A DNA stretch of 64,000 nt from Phascolomyces articulosus. Taxonomy: Eukaryota > Mucoromycota > Mucoromycetes > Mucorales > Lichtheimiaceae. Location: contig JAIXMP010000028.1 in assembly GCA_025677815.1 (NCBI GenBank), forward strand, positions 558,001 to 622,000, read 5' to 3'. Of this stretch, positions 47,201 through 59,771 are shown in pieces. Positions within the stretch are counted from its first letter, which is position 1. Each line of letters starts with the position of its first letter. Under the pieces are notes generated by a model, which was not told the DNA's origin, ran no database searches, and saw only the letters and a program-made list of their open reading frames with translations. The position numbers were made by a program, and so were the translations under genes.

Positions 47201-49085
47201 GTTCATAATCAGCCATACCACCACCAGGTGTGGCAAATCCATAAACAGGGATAGATAATCTAGGTGGTTTGGACTGTTTCGTTGCTGGACCTACTAAACA
47301 AACGATTACCATAGATATAAATCCATTAAAAGAAAAAAGAAAAAGGAGAGAGATCAGCTTTTTTAGTGTACATTGTTTAATGCCAATAATCTCGATGCAG
47401 AAATTATTGTATATCCATCATTATCATAAAAACTCAAAACATTTAATGAACTCGTCGGATAGTAAATATATATGGAAAACAATAACGATATGATTATATA
47501 TTAGTTGATATACTTGCCTCCAGGGGCACCTAGCAGTCGTGTTGTTTCGTCAATCAACTCCTCAGTGATAGATTTAGCTTCATACTTTGAATGTGAACCT
47601 GTCCCCTGAAAATTGACGGAGCCCAACATGACTACGGCAACATAAATCAGGTAATAAGCAACGAGACCAACGCCATGGTACCAATAAATTCGTTGATGAT
47701 AGACGATCCATGTCATCATAATGACAGCACCTGTTAAAAAAGTAGCATCTCTCATAAATGTAATTCGTTTTGATCGAAAAGGTCGTATAATTCCCATGGA
47801 TCCAGATACGATAGCAACAATAAAGAATGCTGCTCCAATTAATTCTCCAACGGCTAATGATCCCGATCCCGAATTCATGGCACTATTTATTTATATACAT
47901 ATATATATCAATATTTATCATTTTCATTATGAATAGAAAAGCCGATTTACCTGAAAGTACTAAACAAATCTGGACTTCCATTACCAAATGCTAAAACAGT
48001 TACACCAGCCTAAAGAGATAAACAAATCAAGTTGTGTGTTATTTTTACTCCGCTTGTCATTTCACCGTTTAAACGATGATATGGATGGAAGGAAATCCCT
48101 TTTTACCATGCTTTCTGAAAGTTGTAGTTTCGACGAGATTGTTTGTAAATTTGGACCTGAAAATATATATTTACAATCATTGCAATTTTTTTTTGTTAAT
48201 AAAAAAAAAAAAAGAAATGTCAGTTGAGGAGAGAGACACCGATTCCCAATCTATATCAATGTATAAATTACTTACAAAAGAAATCAGATGCAACGATACT
48301 GATGGCACCAAAAAATAGTATTAAGATAGCACACTATAGTCATCAAATAGACATGAAGATGACCACCATAGAGACATGACATCCCCCGACAAATAGAAAA
48401 CAAAAAAAAAAAAAGTAAAAGAAAAAGGCCCACGAGTTTAGTAATTACAAAACGAGTTAAAAAAAAAATAAAGGGAAAATGGATGTGATTAAAATAATAA
48501 GAATGAGCGTTCTTCTTTTTTTTTTTTTACCATAATTATCACTGTGATAGGTTTCCATAAGGGAGAACAATAGTAAAACTTGAGATACATGCCACTGAAT
48601 CCATGACATGCCAACTGAACAAACGCGCATTGGTCATCATATGTTTCAATATCTGTACATGTCTATTTGATATAATAAATTATAATTATTGTTTTTTAGA
48701 GTAAGATTCTTTTTTTTTGTTTCCATTCGTAAAGCAATGGTGTCAATTTGCAAAATGACACAATGTTGCAGAAAAAAAGAAAGGAATGAGCGATCTCTAT
48801 ATTTTTTTTCCTTAAAAAAAGAATAGGTGCTATATTGTGATATGGTATGTGTCTATGATGTTTTACCGGTGTTTGATGATGATTATGACCTAGTGCAACC
48901 ACAAAATGATCAGTCTTTTCGTGATAATGATGATGACTTGAAAGAGATTGATTAGAAGCTGTTGTATCGGATAATAGAGATGGTGTAGTAGTATTGTTGA
49001 TGATAGTATCTGCTTGAACAGATACAAAAAAGAAGAAACAAATGAATAATAAAAAACGATTACGATGTCGACGCAGCATCATCAT
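44289..49085 (-). CDS. NCLX-type Na+/Ca2+ (cation/Ca2+) exchanger (1139 aa), 11 exons
   Basis: Exons on the minus strand: 49085-48867, 48662-48531, 48333-48276, 48156-48107, 48009-47951, 47882-47518, 47293-47013, 46813-45151, 45057-44762, 44660-44609 and 44533-44289 (3420 nt in frame). A membrane cation/Ca2+ antiporter of the NCLX/SLC8B1-like branch; fungal members are often vacuolar or endomembrane. Features: a signal peptide (MMMLRRHRNRFLLFICFFFF, cleavage near VQA); a lumenal Cys-rich segment (TCTDIETYDDQCAF, then YYCSPLW); the alpha-1 repeat AGVTVLAFGNGSPDLFSTF; a very long cytosolic loop rich in Q, N and H (residues about 390-900); and the alpha-2 repeat GLTVFALGNSIGDLV, continuing into MAISACYAGPLLN. 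The intron after 47518 has a GC donor (GAG/GCAAGT). An upstream in-frame ATG at 49166 is possible; I chose 49085 because it gives a standard signal peptide. Confidence 0.9.
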
Positions 49086-49268
49086 AGCAGCATGAATGAT
49101 CCGAGAAAAGAAGAAAAGTGAAAGAAAAGAAAGAGAATTCCGACACATCCCTTTCTTTATCTGCATTGTCAAAAAGAGGGAGGGAAAAGATATAATTTGG
49201 GCGTAAATAATAAGAAGAAAAAACTATATAATAAGAAATAAATAAATAAATATAAAATGGATTATCAG

Positions 49269-49269
<1 letters not shown>

Positions 49270-49323
<54 letters not shown>

Positions 49324-49324
49324 T
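49270..49324. repeat. (TTA)n microsatellite, about 18 copies
   Basis: Uninterrupted TAT/ATT triplets just upstream of the exchanger start, possibly within its 5' leader. Confidence 0.92.
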
Positions 49325-50444
49325 ATAATATGTATAAATATGTGTGAATCAACAAAAAAAAACACATACAGACACAACCACGACTATTGACTTCTCCTTG
49401 GAACGATTGGATGTGAATGAATGATAATAATATATGAAATGAAAAAGAAGAAGAAAAGAAAAAAGGGGACTAAAATGATGAATTATTATAATAATGAAAA
49501 AGGGGTGGAAACAAATACATACCCAAAGTAATGATATGCAAGCAATTATTTTTTCCTTTTTTGGTGAAAAAAATAAAAAAAAGGTTGTATCTCATGACCT
49601 TAATACGATATAAATATAGATTTTGCCTTTTTATTTCTGAATAACCCCGAATTAAGAGTATTAAATAACCATATTGATCATCCTTTCATCATCATCATCA
49701 TCATTATTATTATTATTATTATTATCGTCATCAAGTAAAAAAAAAAATAAACCTTTTTATTATTATTATTATTATGATGAACAATATATAAGAATTGACA
49801 ATCAGGTACTTGGACCTATTTATATACAATTGGAGGAGTGATTTTATTACAAAGTCACCATGAATAATATATCAACAATTATTAATAACTAATAAGGCTG
49901 ATGATACATGCATTTCATTACTATAAACCACGCGGGTCTTACTATTATACCTAACTAGTAGAACTACTATGTACTTATCTGCATCATGTAAATAATGAAT
50001 AGTAGAGAAAGAGAGTATAATTATATAGAACGAACGGATGCTATATAAATTTACAGTTTATACATCATTGACAAGGTGCATACACATACATATTAGCGTC
50101 TTTTTTTTTCTTTTTTTGATAAATAAATAGACTTATAGTATGAAACAAGCAAGGTTATAGAAAACAACAGCAACAAAAAAAAAAGAGTGAAAGAAAGAAG
50201 AAATAAATTAATAATACATTAGGTATAACTTCTTTTTATATGTTTTATTATCTAATTTTATATATGAAAGATAGTTTACACACTACATTACATTTACATG
50301 TTATTATACATAGGGAACATCATTAGGGATTATTCTATAGAGAGAGAGAGAGAGAGGGAAGAAGAGGAAAAAAGATAAGGGAGAGTTGAGTTTTATCCCT
50401 GTAGAAATGCTTCCCCTCTCATTCTCTTAGAAGACACTGCATAA

Positions 50445-50445
50445 C

Positions 50446-50487
<42 letters not shown>
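50445..50487. repeat. Compound (TA)n(TG)n microsatellite
   Basis: ATATATATATATAT is followed by about 12 TG dinucleotides. A similar compound tract lies at 33659-33690. Confidence 0.9.
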
Positions 50488-50778
50488 TTTCTTATGACAC
50501 GAGGTATGTAACGATTACCTTGTTTGCTGAGCTTGCAAATTTATATATATGTATTATGTACTGAGCTTTATGTACTGTACTGCAAAATGTACCTTAACAC
50601 TTTTACCATCTCATTTATAAAAGAAGAAGATGTATGTTCGGACTATAAGAAAGAAAGAGTCCCTTGATACTTCCTTCCTTTATTTTATATAATATGTATA
50701 ACGTAGTAAAATAGGTTGCCCTTTTTCTCTTTTTTTATTATTTTTTTTTTTTTTGATTCATTGAAAAAAGAAAAAGTA

Positions 50779-52159
50779 ATGATCATTCAAACAACTTCTT
50801 TATTCATCTTCTTTTTATCCATCTCCAATGCTCAACAACCAAATCAAATCATAGTACCCAATACATCAGTAGATGTCACAGCATCTCCAGCAAATGCAGT
50901 TTCCGGTGATGATATTATTGACGACGCTGATCCAAACAAATCTGCAGATGAAAGCAACAGTCATCCATCTCCTCCGGGTGGTAAGTTGTTTTTTAATTTA
51001 GCACTTAAAAAGCATATAAATATATATGCATGTATAACTACTTTATTATAATACTTGCGTTTTGTTGTGATGTTTGTTGTGGACTAAATAGTTGTTGATA
51101 TGTAAAATATTTCTTACATTCAATCACTTTTAAAAAAAAGCCCTTCTTCATCATCAAATAACAAAAACCTTTTTACTTATGATTCTCTCTTTGCCCCCCT
51201 TCATTTTTCTGTTCTTCTTTTTTTCCTTGAACTTTATCTTCTATATAATAAGTATTATTATTTCTCCTTAAAAAAAAAAAGAAATTTTATTAATTTTTAT
51301 ATGTAAAATATATAATAATAATTAATCATAGTCGGTTTACCGATTGGGACATGGTCTATTCTTCAATTAAGCGATAATGACCGGGAAACAGTATGCAAGC
51401 AACAAATGGGCTTTTGCGCAGTAATGTTATTTTATTTACTTGTTTCAATGTGTCAGAATTATTATCAACCTTTTTTTTTATATATCTAGTAATAACAATA
51501 ATATTTATCTATTTTAGAATGAATGTGGGGGACTCGATATGACGTCGATAAAGTAAAAGAGTTGTTTTATTGATAAGCCACATCAAAACATAATAATAAT
51601 AATAATAATAATAATCTGTAACATTTTTTTATTTGTTTAAAATTTATAGTTTTTGTAATCAAACAACCATGGCATGGGGTTGTAATTGTCGGGTAATAGG
51701 CATTATTATTATTCATGCCAGAAGCAAAATAATAATAATAATAAATAAATAAAGAAGGCAACGGCAATAATGCACGAGATTCATATACTAACAACTATCC
51801 ATTATCCGATTATCCATTAGAACAAAGTACCAGATAGTCCCCCTTATCAATGGCCAGTGACTTTAGCTGAATGTACGGGTAAAGAACGAAATTGTGAAAT
51901 TGGGTGTAATGATCAACCAGCCAAAGATTTATGTATTGAAGGTTGTAACAAGTATTTCCGTTGTAATCGACCTGGTGGACCTCAAAGTCGACTTCAAACT
52001 CTTCATCCAGATATAGCACCTAATTATGATACTACCACTGCCAAATCAAATACTTTATCACCATTATCTGGTGGTCTTCCTTTATTATTATTACTATTAT
52101 CCATTATTATTATAATGTGCTTTGTAGGTGGTGATAATATTTTACATTTCTTATCATGA
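50779..52159 (+). CDS. Secreted, probably membrane-anchored cysteine-rich protein (235 aa)
   Basis: Exons: 50779-50980, 51332-51420, 51518-51552, 51650-51692 and 51821-52159 (708 nt in frame). It has an N-terminal signal peptide (MIIQTTSLFIFFLSISNAQQ), an acidic/Ser linker, then a Cys-rich domain with spacing like VCKQQMGFCANECGG, FCNQTTMAWGCNC, TLAECTGKERNCEIGCN and CIEGCNKYFRC. A hydrophobic C-terminal segment ([16 protein letters not shown]) follows, with a short tail. The cysteine layout resembles the fungal DUF7707-type extracellular domain, but I assign that tentatively. It is likely exported to the cell surface or wall, with a C-terminal transmembrane anchor or possible GPI-type signal. 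A TACTAAC branch point precedes exon 5 (51787-51793). Function unknown. Confidence 0.75.
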
Positions 52160-55100
52160 AAAAAAAATGAATTATATCTATAATGAATTTGAAGAAGTAT
52201 AATAATGTGGCAGAAACTAATATGCATATTCTCCATAACAAAAAAAAAAGCAGAAATAACGTGTCATCTAATTTACTTCTGTTCATTTGAAATCTAATTC
52301 TTTATTTTATATATATACCACCCATCATCATCCATTTTCCACTTTTTTTTTATATACACCAATGCAAATTTATTAATAACAACAACATCTTTTAAGGATT
52401 TACTTCAAACTGAAATGTTTTTTTTTGATTTACCTAAAAAGTGGTGTCATAATAAATAAGATAAACCTCTTTTTTTGTGTATCAGAACTTTATTTTGTTT
52501 ATGTTTGTAAATATTTATGGATTGATGGCGAATCACCATTTTGTTTCAAAATGTTGACATAAAAATATTGTAACCGAGTATGTGTATCGTTTATACAAAC
52601 TTAAAATCTTGATAAGCATATATATAAAATGAATATATCACGAGAAAAATTTATAATAGGAATGAATACATATGGTTGGATCGCTGTGTGGATACTTTTG
52701 ATAGATGTGTCGTGATAATTATGGCGGATCAATACCAAGCCAATAGAAATGGAGATAACAGAAGAGTAGTGATAAAATAAAGAGTAACGTGAACGATATC
52801 GTTTATTGTTTTAATGATCAGGGGTATTTATATGTTTTCTAACTACTTGTAATAATAATAAATTATATAATAAAACTAATGATAATAATATGTATACGTG
52901 GAATAATGGAGGATGCTATACGTGTTCATGACTGTCAATTGAATACGTGTTCGAATAATTAATAAGATGATGGATGATAAATACATGGCATAATAAAATG
53001 CAAACACAATAGCAGCGATAAGGTGTTACCAAAATAAATCAAAAAAAGGAAATGGTAGTAACCCTTATTTTTAGTTACGACAGATGCATTTTTTTTTTCA
53101 GTTAGTTGGATTCTGCTTGAGTTTTTCAGTGAAACCTTATGAGTTCAAAAGTGATACGAGCTTAATCAATTGGGTATCTTGCGGAATAAAGTAGTAATTT
53201 TTTTCTTATTATACATATATTCCATTTTTTTTATTCATATACAAAAAAAGTATATCATCAGTCCATGCAATCGACCCCAGTTTTTTTATATATTTAAAAT
53301 TACTGGAGAAATTTAATTCTGAAATATGTCATGAATTATTGTCGCGGTGCGTATAGTTTTTTATTCATCTAAATTTGTTCCTTCCCATAAAACCCATACT
53401 GTAAACACATCCAGTGAATCCAAATTTTTTTATATACACATCACTAGACTGTTGCCAATGTACCAATGAAAGCTCTATAAAGATATATTTAAAGTGGGTG
53501 GAGAAAATTACCTCTGAACTCTGTCACATATTTTTATCGTGGTAATTTATCAGTGATTTATTATTTTTTTCAGTCATATGGAAAGCATACCATTACTGCA
53601 AGCAACTTACTCTAATTTTTATACAAAAATGTTTTTTTTTAAGTTATTCAGGATTTACGATAAAAGTTTGAAAATGATAATACAGATAGAGTATATGAAG
53701 AAAAATGACTTTGAACAATGCCACGCATTTTTATCGCAGATTTGAAATTTCACTGTTGAATACCATTTCTTTTGTAAAATTATAATTATAATCATCAATT
53801 CCATGTATTGAAAAGCACAAGTTGTTATCCTACAAACCAAAAACATAGCTATTCATTGCCATAATCCGAATAAGGTCGTTGTCTTTACGGGACATTACTT
53901 TATCATATTAGTACGAAATACGGTTATTATTCTTTTGCGTCGTAATATTTTTTATACACTATGTAAGAGGTACTAGATAGTAGTAGAAAATGACTCAATT
54001 TTTCATTATTTCCAAGAATATATATATATAATGCCTGTTGTTCTAAATAATAATAAAAAGTAGATATATACCTGCAGATGTACTATACTGATCTCGGTTC
54101 TATTGGTTATGGATAATCTTAATGGTGTTGTGTACTATGACATACATCACGTAGTAAGGGAACAACAAAAACTATTAAAAAAAGAGCGGGACGCCAATTA
54201 TGAAGTTGAGCTTGATTGAGAATCTTGTGAAAAAAGGTGCACTACAATACTGTGTGAGCATGATGATATGAGATTGTGGTTATTATTGTTGAATTTTTAG
54301 GCAAAATTTGACACGAAAACTAATTGAGAAAGGAACGCCAGCTTGGTTTTGATATAAAAACTGGAGTGCCTTGATAGTGAGTTTGGTTAATAGCTCCCTG
54401 CAAATACAGGGGAAAAAAATTTTGACCTTTGGAAGCACTTTGATGAATATAATTCAACTTTTTATGAGCCTCTCATTTTTCTGTGCTTACCTTTTCTGTG
54501 CTCGGTTATTCCAAATAGTCTTGATTTCCAAACATTGTATCAATAGATAGTTAGCATGCATAAAACTTCAAGAAGTATTAGAGTCATTGAATACATGCCA
54601 GACGATATCTAATTCTGTATATTATTGCTATGCATTTCGCGGCTATTATCGATTGCCTTTGAATGCATTTCACGCTGTTTCAATTTTATGATGGACCTGT
54701 CCTTCAATGTTCTCCTTGCTCACATTTCACCTGATAAGAAATTTTGAGAACATAGGTTACGTTATATTAGAAATGTGTTATATAGCTGTTGCTATTATAT
54801 AAGTCTAATTATAATATATATAGTTTGATCAAATTTACAATGCTTTATAGCACATCAACATTGGAAAAAGCTGTAGTATCAATGGTAAGAAGAAAAATGA
54901 AAGCAAGATACTACTACTATTGTTATTCATTAACTAAGCATCTGAAGGTCTATTATAATGGCTGCATATACATTTATATTTTCTCTCTAACCAGTTTTTA
55001 CAAGTCAAAAAAAGCAGTAATAATAATTTAATGATCGTCTCCTATTTTTCTTTGATAATGATGAATATTATACTTAAAAAGGACAAAGTAGAAGAAGGGG

Positions 55101-56556
55101 ATTTACAATCTAGACTATTATATCATTTTTGATATATTTCTCCTTATTATTATTCATGACTTTTTTTAGATAGAAAGAAGAAAAAACAATAACATCAAGC
55201 TCCCTTTCTTGTTTTCTTCTAACTATGATTACTATTCTTTTTTTCTTTATACTATAATAATGTTCGAATTTATATATCATAAGGAGAACCTTTTTTTAGT
55301 GGTTATTACTACTATTACGAGTTAACACGCGTTTTTTTATTGTTACTAGAATGAATACATTACTACTACTAAGCACATTATTCTCTTTTTTTTCGCACGG
55401 TCTCTGTTACATCATGATTTTTACTGCTATTTTGTTTGAATAATAATGTAACATACTTCTTTTCTACTTGTTTTTCTTCTTCAATATATTGACCACCTGG
55501 CTATTTTTTGTTTAAAGAATCTCCTTTCTCTTTTGCTCCCATTGCATAAAATTATAATCAGCCTGCCATGTTTTTTTTTCTCTTTAAACCTCCTGCTTCT
55601 GTTTTTTTAAAAAAAAACTATTGACAGAGAAAACGATACATCATTATAAAAAGAAAGGGAAAAAAGAAACCCTTGGTCCAAATATGAATGATCCATCACC
55701 TTTTTTTTTCCAAGACAAATATTTGAAAGAATAAATAATAATAAAAATGGATTTTCAATATAAAAATGACGTTATTTGACTGTGGCAATATATATAAAAG
55801 AAAAAACTCATGGAATAGTAATAGAATGACTGTAACATTTAAAAAAAAAGATGTGACCTTATTTTTCATAAGGGTACTACTATAAAGGATTCATATATGA
55901 AGAAGTAGAAGATCAAAATGTAACATTACATTATATAGTTTTACTATCTAACCTGTGATAACAATAGTTGTACGAACATTACACTATTTTTATAATAATA
56001 AAAAAAAATGATCCCTTTTTATATATATAATATAAAGAAAATAAAATGCATATCAATCAATGATCCACTGTACATGACAGGTACGACAAACGTGGTGTAG
56101 TAAAAATGATCATCAGGGTTTTTTATGGTTACACGATTGAATTGATCCAACAAATGAAGGGGGGAGAGATAGGAAGGTTTGCATTAATAAAAGAAAATAA
56201 GCAAGCTCAAATAATAATATTATGCTATGTAATGTATATGTGTATATATGTAGGTGAATGTGTATATATTAGGATGACGATTAAATGAAATTATATGACT
56301 GTATGTTGTATATATATGTAATAATAGTAGTAATAGTGAGGAATAATAAAAGTAGCAACAAAAAATGATGTATAATAAGAATAAGAGAAATTACGTGTAT
56401 GTGAATTTTTGTAGTAATAATAATACGTCTTTTTTATGCGAGAGAGGAGGGGAAAAGAAATAGAATGTTTTTTGGATTGATAATGACCGAAATGATAAGA
56501 AGGATGAAGGAGAGGGAAGGATTTTCTTGGATTGAATTTCTTGTATAAATATATTA
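52160..56556. other. Long noncoding interval
   Basis: No gene supported over 4.4 kb. It contains the approximately 196-bp degenerate repeats listed separately, long T and CT-rich tracts (55060-55700), and no frame above 100 codons with recognisable content. The stretch at about 54180-54480 is slightly less AT-rich but has stops in all frames. Confidence 0.55.
53296..53745. repeat. Degenerate approximately 196-bp tandem repeat, at least three copies
   Basis: A recurring block has the form GGAGAAAnTTAnnTCTGAA, then TGTCA, then TTnTTnTCGnGGTnnnTA. It is seen at about 53303-53350 (AAATATGTCATGAATTATTG), 53499-53545 (AACTCTGTCACATATTTTTA) and 53696-53742 (AACAATGCCACGCATTTTTA). Spacing is about 195-198 bp. 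Each block is preceded by a T-rich stretch with ATATAC/TATTTA. The copies are strongly diverged. Confidence 0.5.
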
Positions 56557-57129
56557 TCAACAAATAATACAACAGACACATTCTTCTTCTTCAGTCATAC
56601 AACGTGTTGTATTTGGGTTTGTGGTTGATGATGATGTTGGCAGTTGAATACTTCGACGTTGTTGTGAAGGTCGACGAATATTATGATCAGAAGCATGTAA
56701 TACAAAATCAATCATATCATCTGGAATCATCGAGCCATTATTATTATTGCTGTTGTTATTATTAGAAAAAGAAAGTCCATTACTATTATTATTATTATGA
56801 CGACTTCTGGATTCTTGCTGTTGTTGTAATAAAACATTAGGTGACGGTGGTAAAATAGCGGCTGTACTGTCCACCAAAATCAATGTGTCTAAGCTACAAT
56901 TACTTTCACTTTTACGTAACGACGGGTGACGATAAAGACCGTAATGAATGTCACCAGCTGTCATTGTGCCAAGAAATGGATCTGCCATGGCAGTGACATT
57001 ACCAAATGCTTGATCGTCTGAAATCTCGACTCGTGCTCGACGTTCAAAAGCATGATCTAACATATCAAGGTGGCGAGTGGAAAGTCGTTTATGATCCATA
57101 CCATCTGTTGAATACCAATAAGATGCCAT
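56557..57129 (-). CDS. Small low-complexity protein with a C-terminal cysteine cluster (190 aa)
   Basis: A single exon with a clear ATG. The N-terminal half is compositionally normal (MASYWYSTDGMDHKRLSTRH, then LDHAFERRARVEISDD) and could fold. The middle is Q/N/S-rich with NNNN runs from ATT/TTA-type triplets. It ends TRCMTEEEECVCCIIC. Five cysteines in the last 14 residues, four of them in a CVCCIIC terminus, suggest palmitoylation or another lipid attachment, and hence membrane tethering. This is not a canonical CaaX box. I do not recognise the family. The start codon is supported by the change from coding-like to AT-rich sequence just upstream. Confidence 0.65.
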   Translation of the reverse strand: MASYWYSTDGMDHKRLSTRHLDMLDHAFERRARVEISDDQAFGNVTAMADPFLGTMTAGDIHYGLYRHPSLRKSESNCSLDTLILVDSTAAILPPSPNVLLQQQQESRSRHNNNNSNGLSFSNNNNSNNNNGSMIPDDMIDFVLHASDHNIRRPSQQRRSIQLPTSSSTTNPNTTRCMTEEEECVCCIIC

Positions 57130-59771
57130 TATTATTGCTATTTAGTATTTATATTATGATAATAATAATTTATGGTGTGATATATTACTATGATCGTGAA
57201 AATATTGAGGTGATTGAATACTGAAACAAATAAATATATATAATATAAAAATGTGTGAGAGAGTGAGAGAGAGAGAAGAGAAGAGAAAGAATTAAAAAAT
57301 GAATTTAGACTTCTACTTTATTATTTACACCACCACGGAGCATATATAAAAAAAAAAATAAAAAAAAAAAAGAAGAGGTAACGAATTAGGGAGACCCTTC
57401 AACTTTTATTATTATTTTTTTAAGGTACATTTTTCACGTATTATTATTATTATAAATGTTTCACTCTTCCTATGTGTTTGGTTAAATTATTTCAAGAAAA
57501 TAAAGTTATTACAGAAATACATACAACAATATATTCTATTATTCTCTCATTATTATTAGTATAACTATATACAATAACTAAAAAAAAAATAATGAATAAA
57601 CAGGTTCATTCCAAACACTCACATTTTGTTGTTATTGTTGTTTGTTCCTATTCAGTATATGTAAATATAACATCATTATTATTCATAATAACTTGATGAG
57701 TTGTTGTCATGGATAGAAAAAAAACAAGCACTAAGTCGATTACTTTAAAGGGGAATATATTATTATTATTATGTATATGATTCATGAGGAGATTCATAGG
57801 AATAAAACAACCAAATATTAAGTTTGCTGGTTTTTTTTTTTTTTTTTTACCGGTTGGGTGGTCGTGTTCTTATCATGAAGTAAAATTTTATTTTTTATTA
57901 TTAATGGCATGGATGATTACTCCTATAATACGAATCTCAACTTTTTTTGATCTGCTCCCATGTGGCTAACACTTATTCATAGCTAGAGAGTACATTTCTT
58001 CTCAAAACGCCGTTGTTGCTTCAAAAAAAGGGTTTATATATATAAATATATCATTACTGCGTACTGCTATGCATATTATATTTTATTATCATTATGATGA
58101 TGCGTGTGTGGGACGTGCATTATTTTCTTTTATGGCTATTGACCGAACGCTTTTTTCTTTTTTATCACCGCACAGTTATACATAGAAATATCAAAATGCT
58201 TGTGCGTTTTTTTTTATCCTTTTCCTCGCTCCTTTTATTATTCTTTTTTTCTTCTTCTTATATGCATTCTTTATATGATCATTGAGAATATCTTATGTAG
58301 GATTATATGTAACTTTCCCTTCTTTCCTTCCCCTTTGGATTTGTAATAAGTCATCTTTGTACAATATCCAAAGAGAAGAATAATGAATTCTACTATAAGC
58401 ATGAACTTATTCAAACATCTTTTAGTTAGTGCACAAGTAGTTTTAGATAATAATCATTATCATTTCAAATCTATGAAAGTCAACTTTCTTTAACTATTTA
58501 ATAATAGATGTATATTATGCTGTTTACTAATAATTATCAGTAATAACAGATATAGTAGTTATTGAAGTCTTGACGTTTGAGGGATAATATAATAAGTAAT
58601 GCTACGAAAGAAGAGCGTCTCTTCTTTTTGCAATAAAGTAAAATATAAAAAAAGGAGCTAGAAGAAAGAAAGGTATATTAATAGTAAAAGCTCCTTGTTG
58701 CTGAATCATCCCTCATTTTGAAATTTCCTTTCTTATCCACTGATCCACTCTATTTTCCTTTGCTCCTTTTTTTATTACTTCGTTACTTGCTCCTTGTCGC
58801 GAAAAAAAAAAGAAAGGATTCACTTGCCACTTATTAGTAACCACCACCACTCAACACAAACAACAACAACCACGTTGTATTTTTTCCATTACTTATTTTC
58901 TCTCGTGAGATTTTTTTTATGGAGTGTATCTTTCTCTGTCGCGTGGTAGCCACGTAAAAATGATGAAATAAGGTTTCTCAGATTCCCACTTGTTGATATA
59001 TTCTTTCGTCCTATTGTCTTCCCATTCACCCCTATATATACAATTACTAAACTCTATACTATTATTATAAAATTGCATTACGAAGAAAAAGAAATAACCC
59101 TAGTGGATGACCATATACTTTCTTTTTCTTGATTATTATATACAAGAGTGAAAACTGTAGGATAGACAACCATCATCCGTCTTTTTTATCGGTCTAGCCT
59201 TACCCTAAAAATAAAGCCCTTCCCCTGAAATCTTTCAGGATATTAATAACAAAAAATGGGATCGACAAAAAAGTAAAAAAGAACAAGAGATGGAAGAGAT
59301 AAAAACCCTCTTTTTTCTACATTGGCAAAAGCCAGGTTCTTCTTTTTGAACCCTTTATCTAATATTAAAATTGAATATAAGGTTTATCATTCATTCATAT
59401 ATCTATCAAAATATATCATGGATCCATCATTTCAACTCAGTATATATTTCACATGAATAGGTTTTAGCAAAGGTCTTTACTCTTGATGATCTTTGTTTTA
59501 TAGAGTATTACTCTCCAAATACATTTCCATTCAATTCTCGATAATTCAACATATCACTTTTTGATATTCTCACCAACAATTCATTATTGATGGTACATCT
59601 AATCGCTTCAGTGTTTCTTTTTCTTTACATATGTCCTCATATAACGCGGCTTTATTAGGGAGAAGAGAAAAAAAGAGTGAGAGAATTTAACTTTTTTTTT
59701 TCCTCATCTTAGTATAATGAAGATAATAATTAATTAATAACGAGAATAAGAAGGGTAGTGTAATAATAGGA
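57130..59771. other. Intergenic, no gene seen
   Basis: 2.6 kb between the 190-aa gene's start and the POLD2 stop. It contains (GA)n at 57245-57290, A-runs, and pyrimidine-rich tracts around 58680-58960. A CGCGTGGTAGCCACGT palindrome-like patch lies at 58939-58954. Frames are short and hydrophobic. Confidence 0.5.

Larger units (their letters stand above)
49086..50778. promoter_or_regulatory. Divergent intergenic region with microsatellites
   Basis: Between the starts of the exchanger (-) and the Cys-rich protein (+). It holds (TTA)n at 49270-49324, CATCATCATT and TTATTA tracts at 49686-49725 and 49756-49776, a (GA)n run at 50339-50356, and (TA)n(TG)n at 50445-50487. No gene is seen. It presumably contains both promoters, but specific elements cannot be called. 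Confidence 0.4.

Noticed and set aside
49270..49324. Poly-Asn-encoding frame on the minus strand across the TTA tract
   Set aside because: It is a by-product of the microsatellite, with no supported coding flanks upstream of the exchanger's signal peptide.
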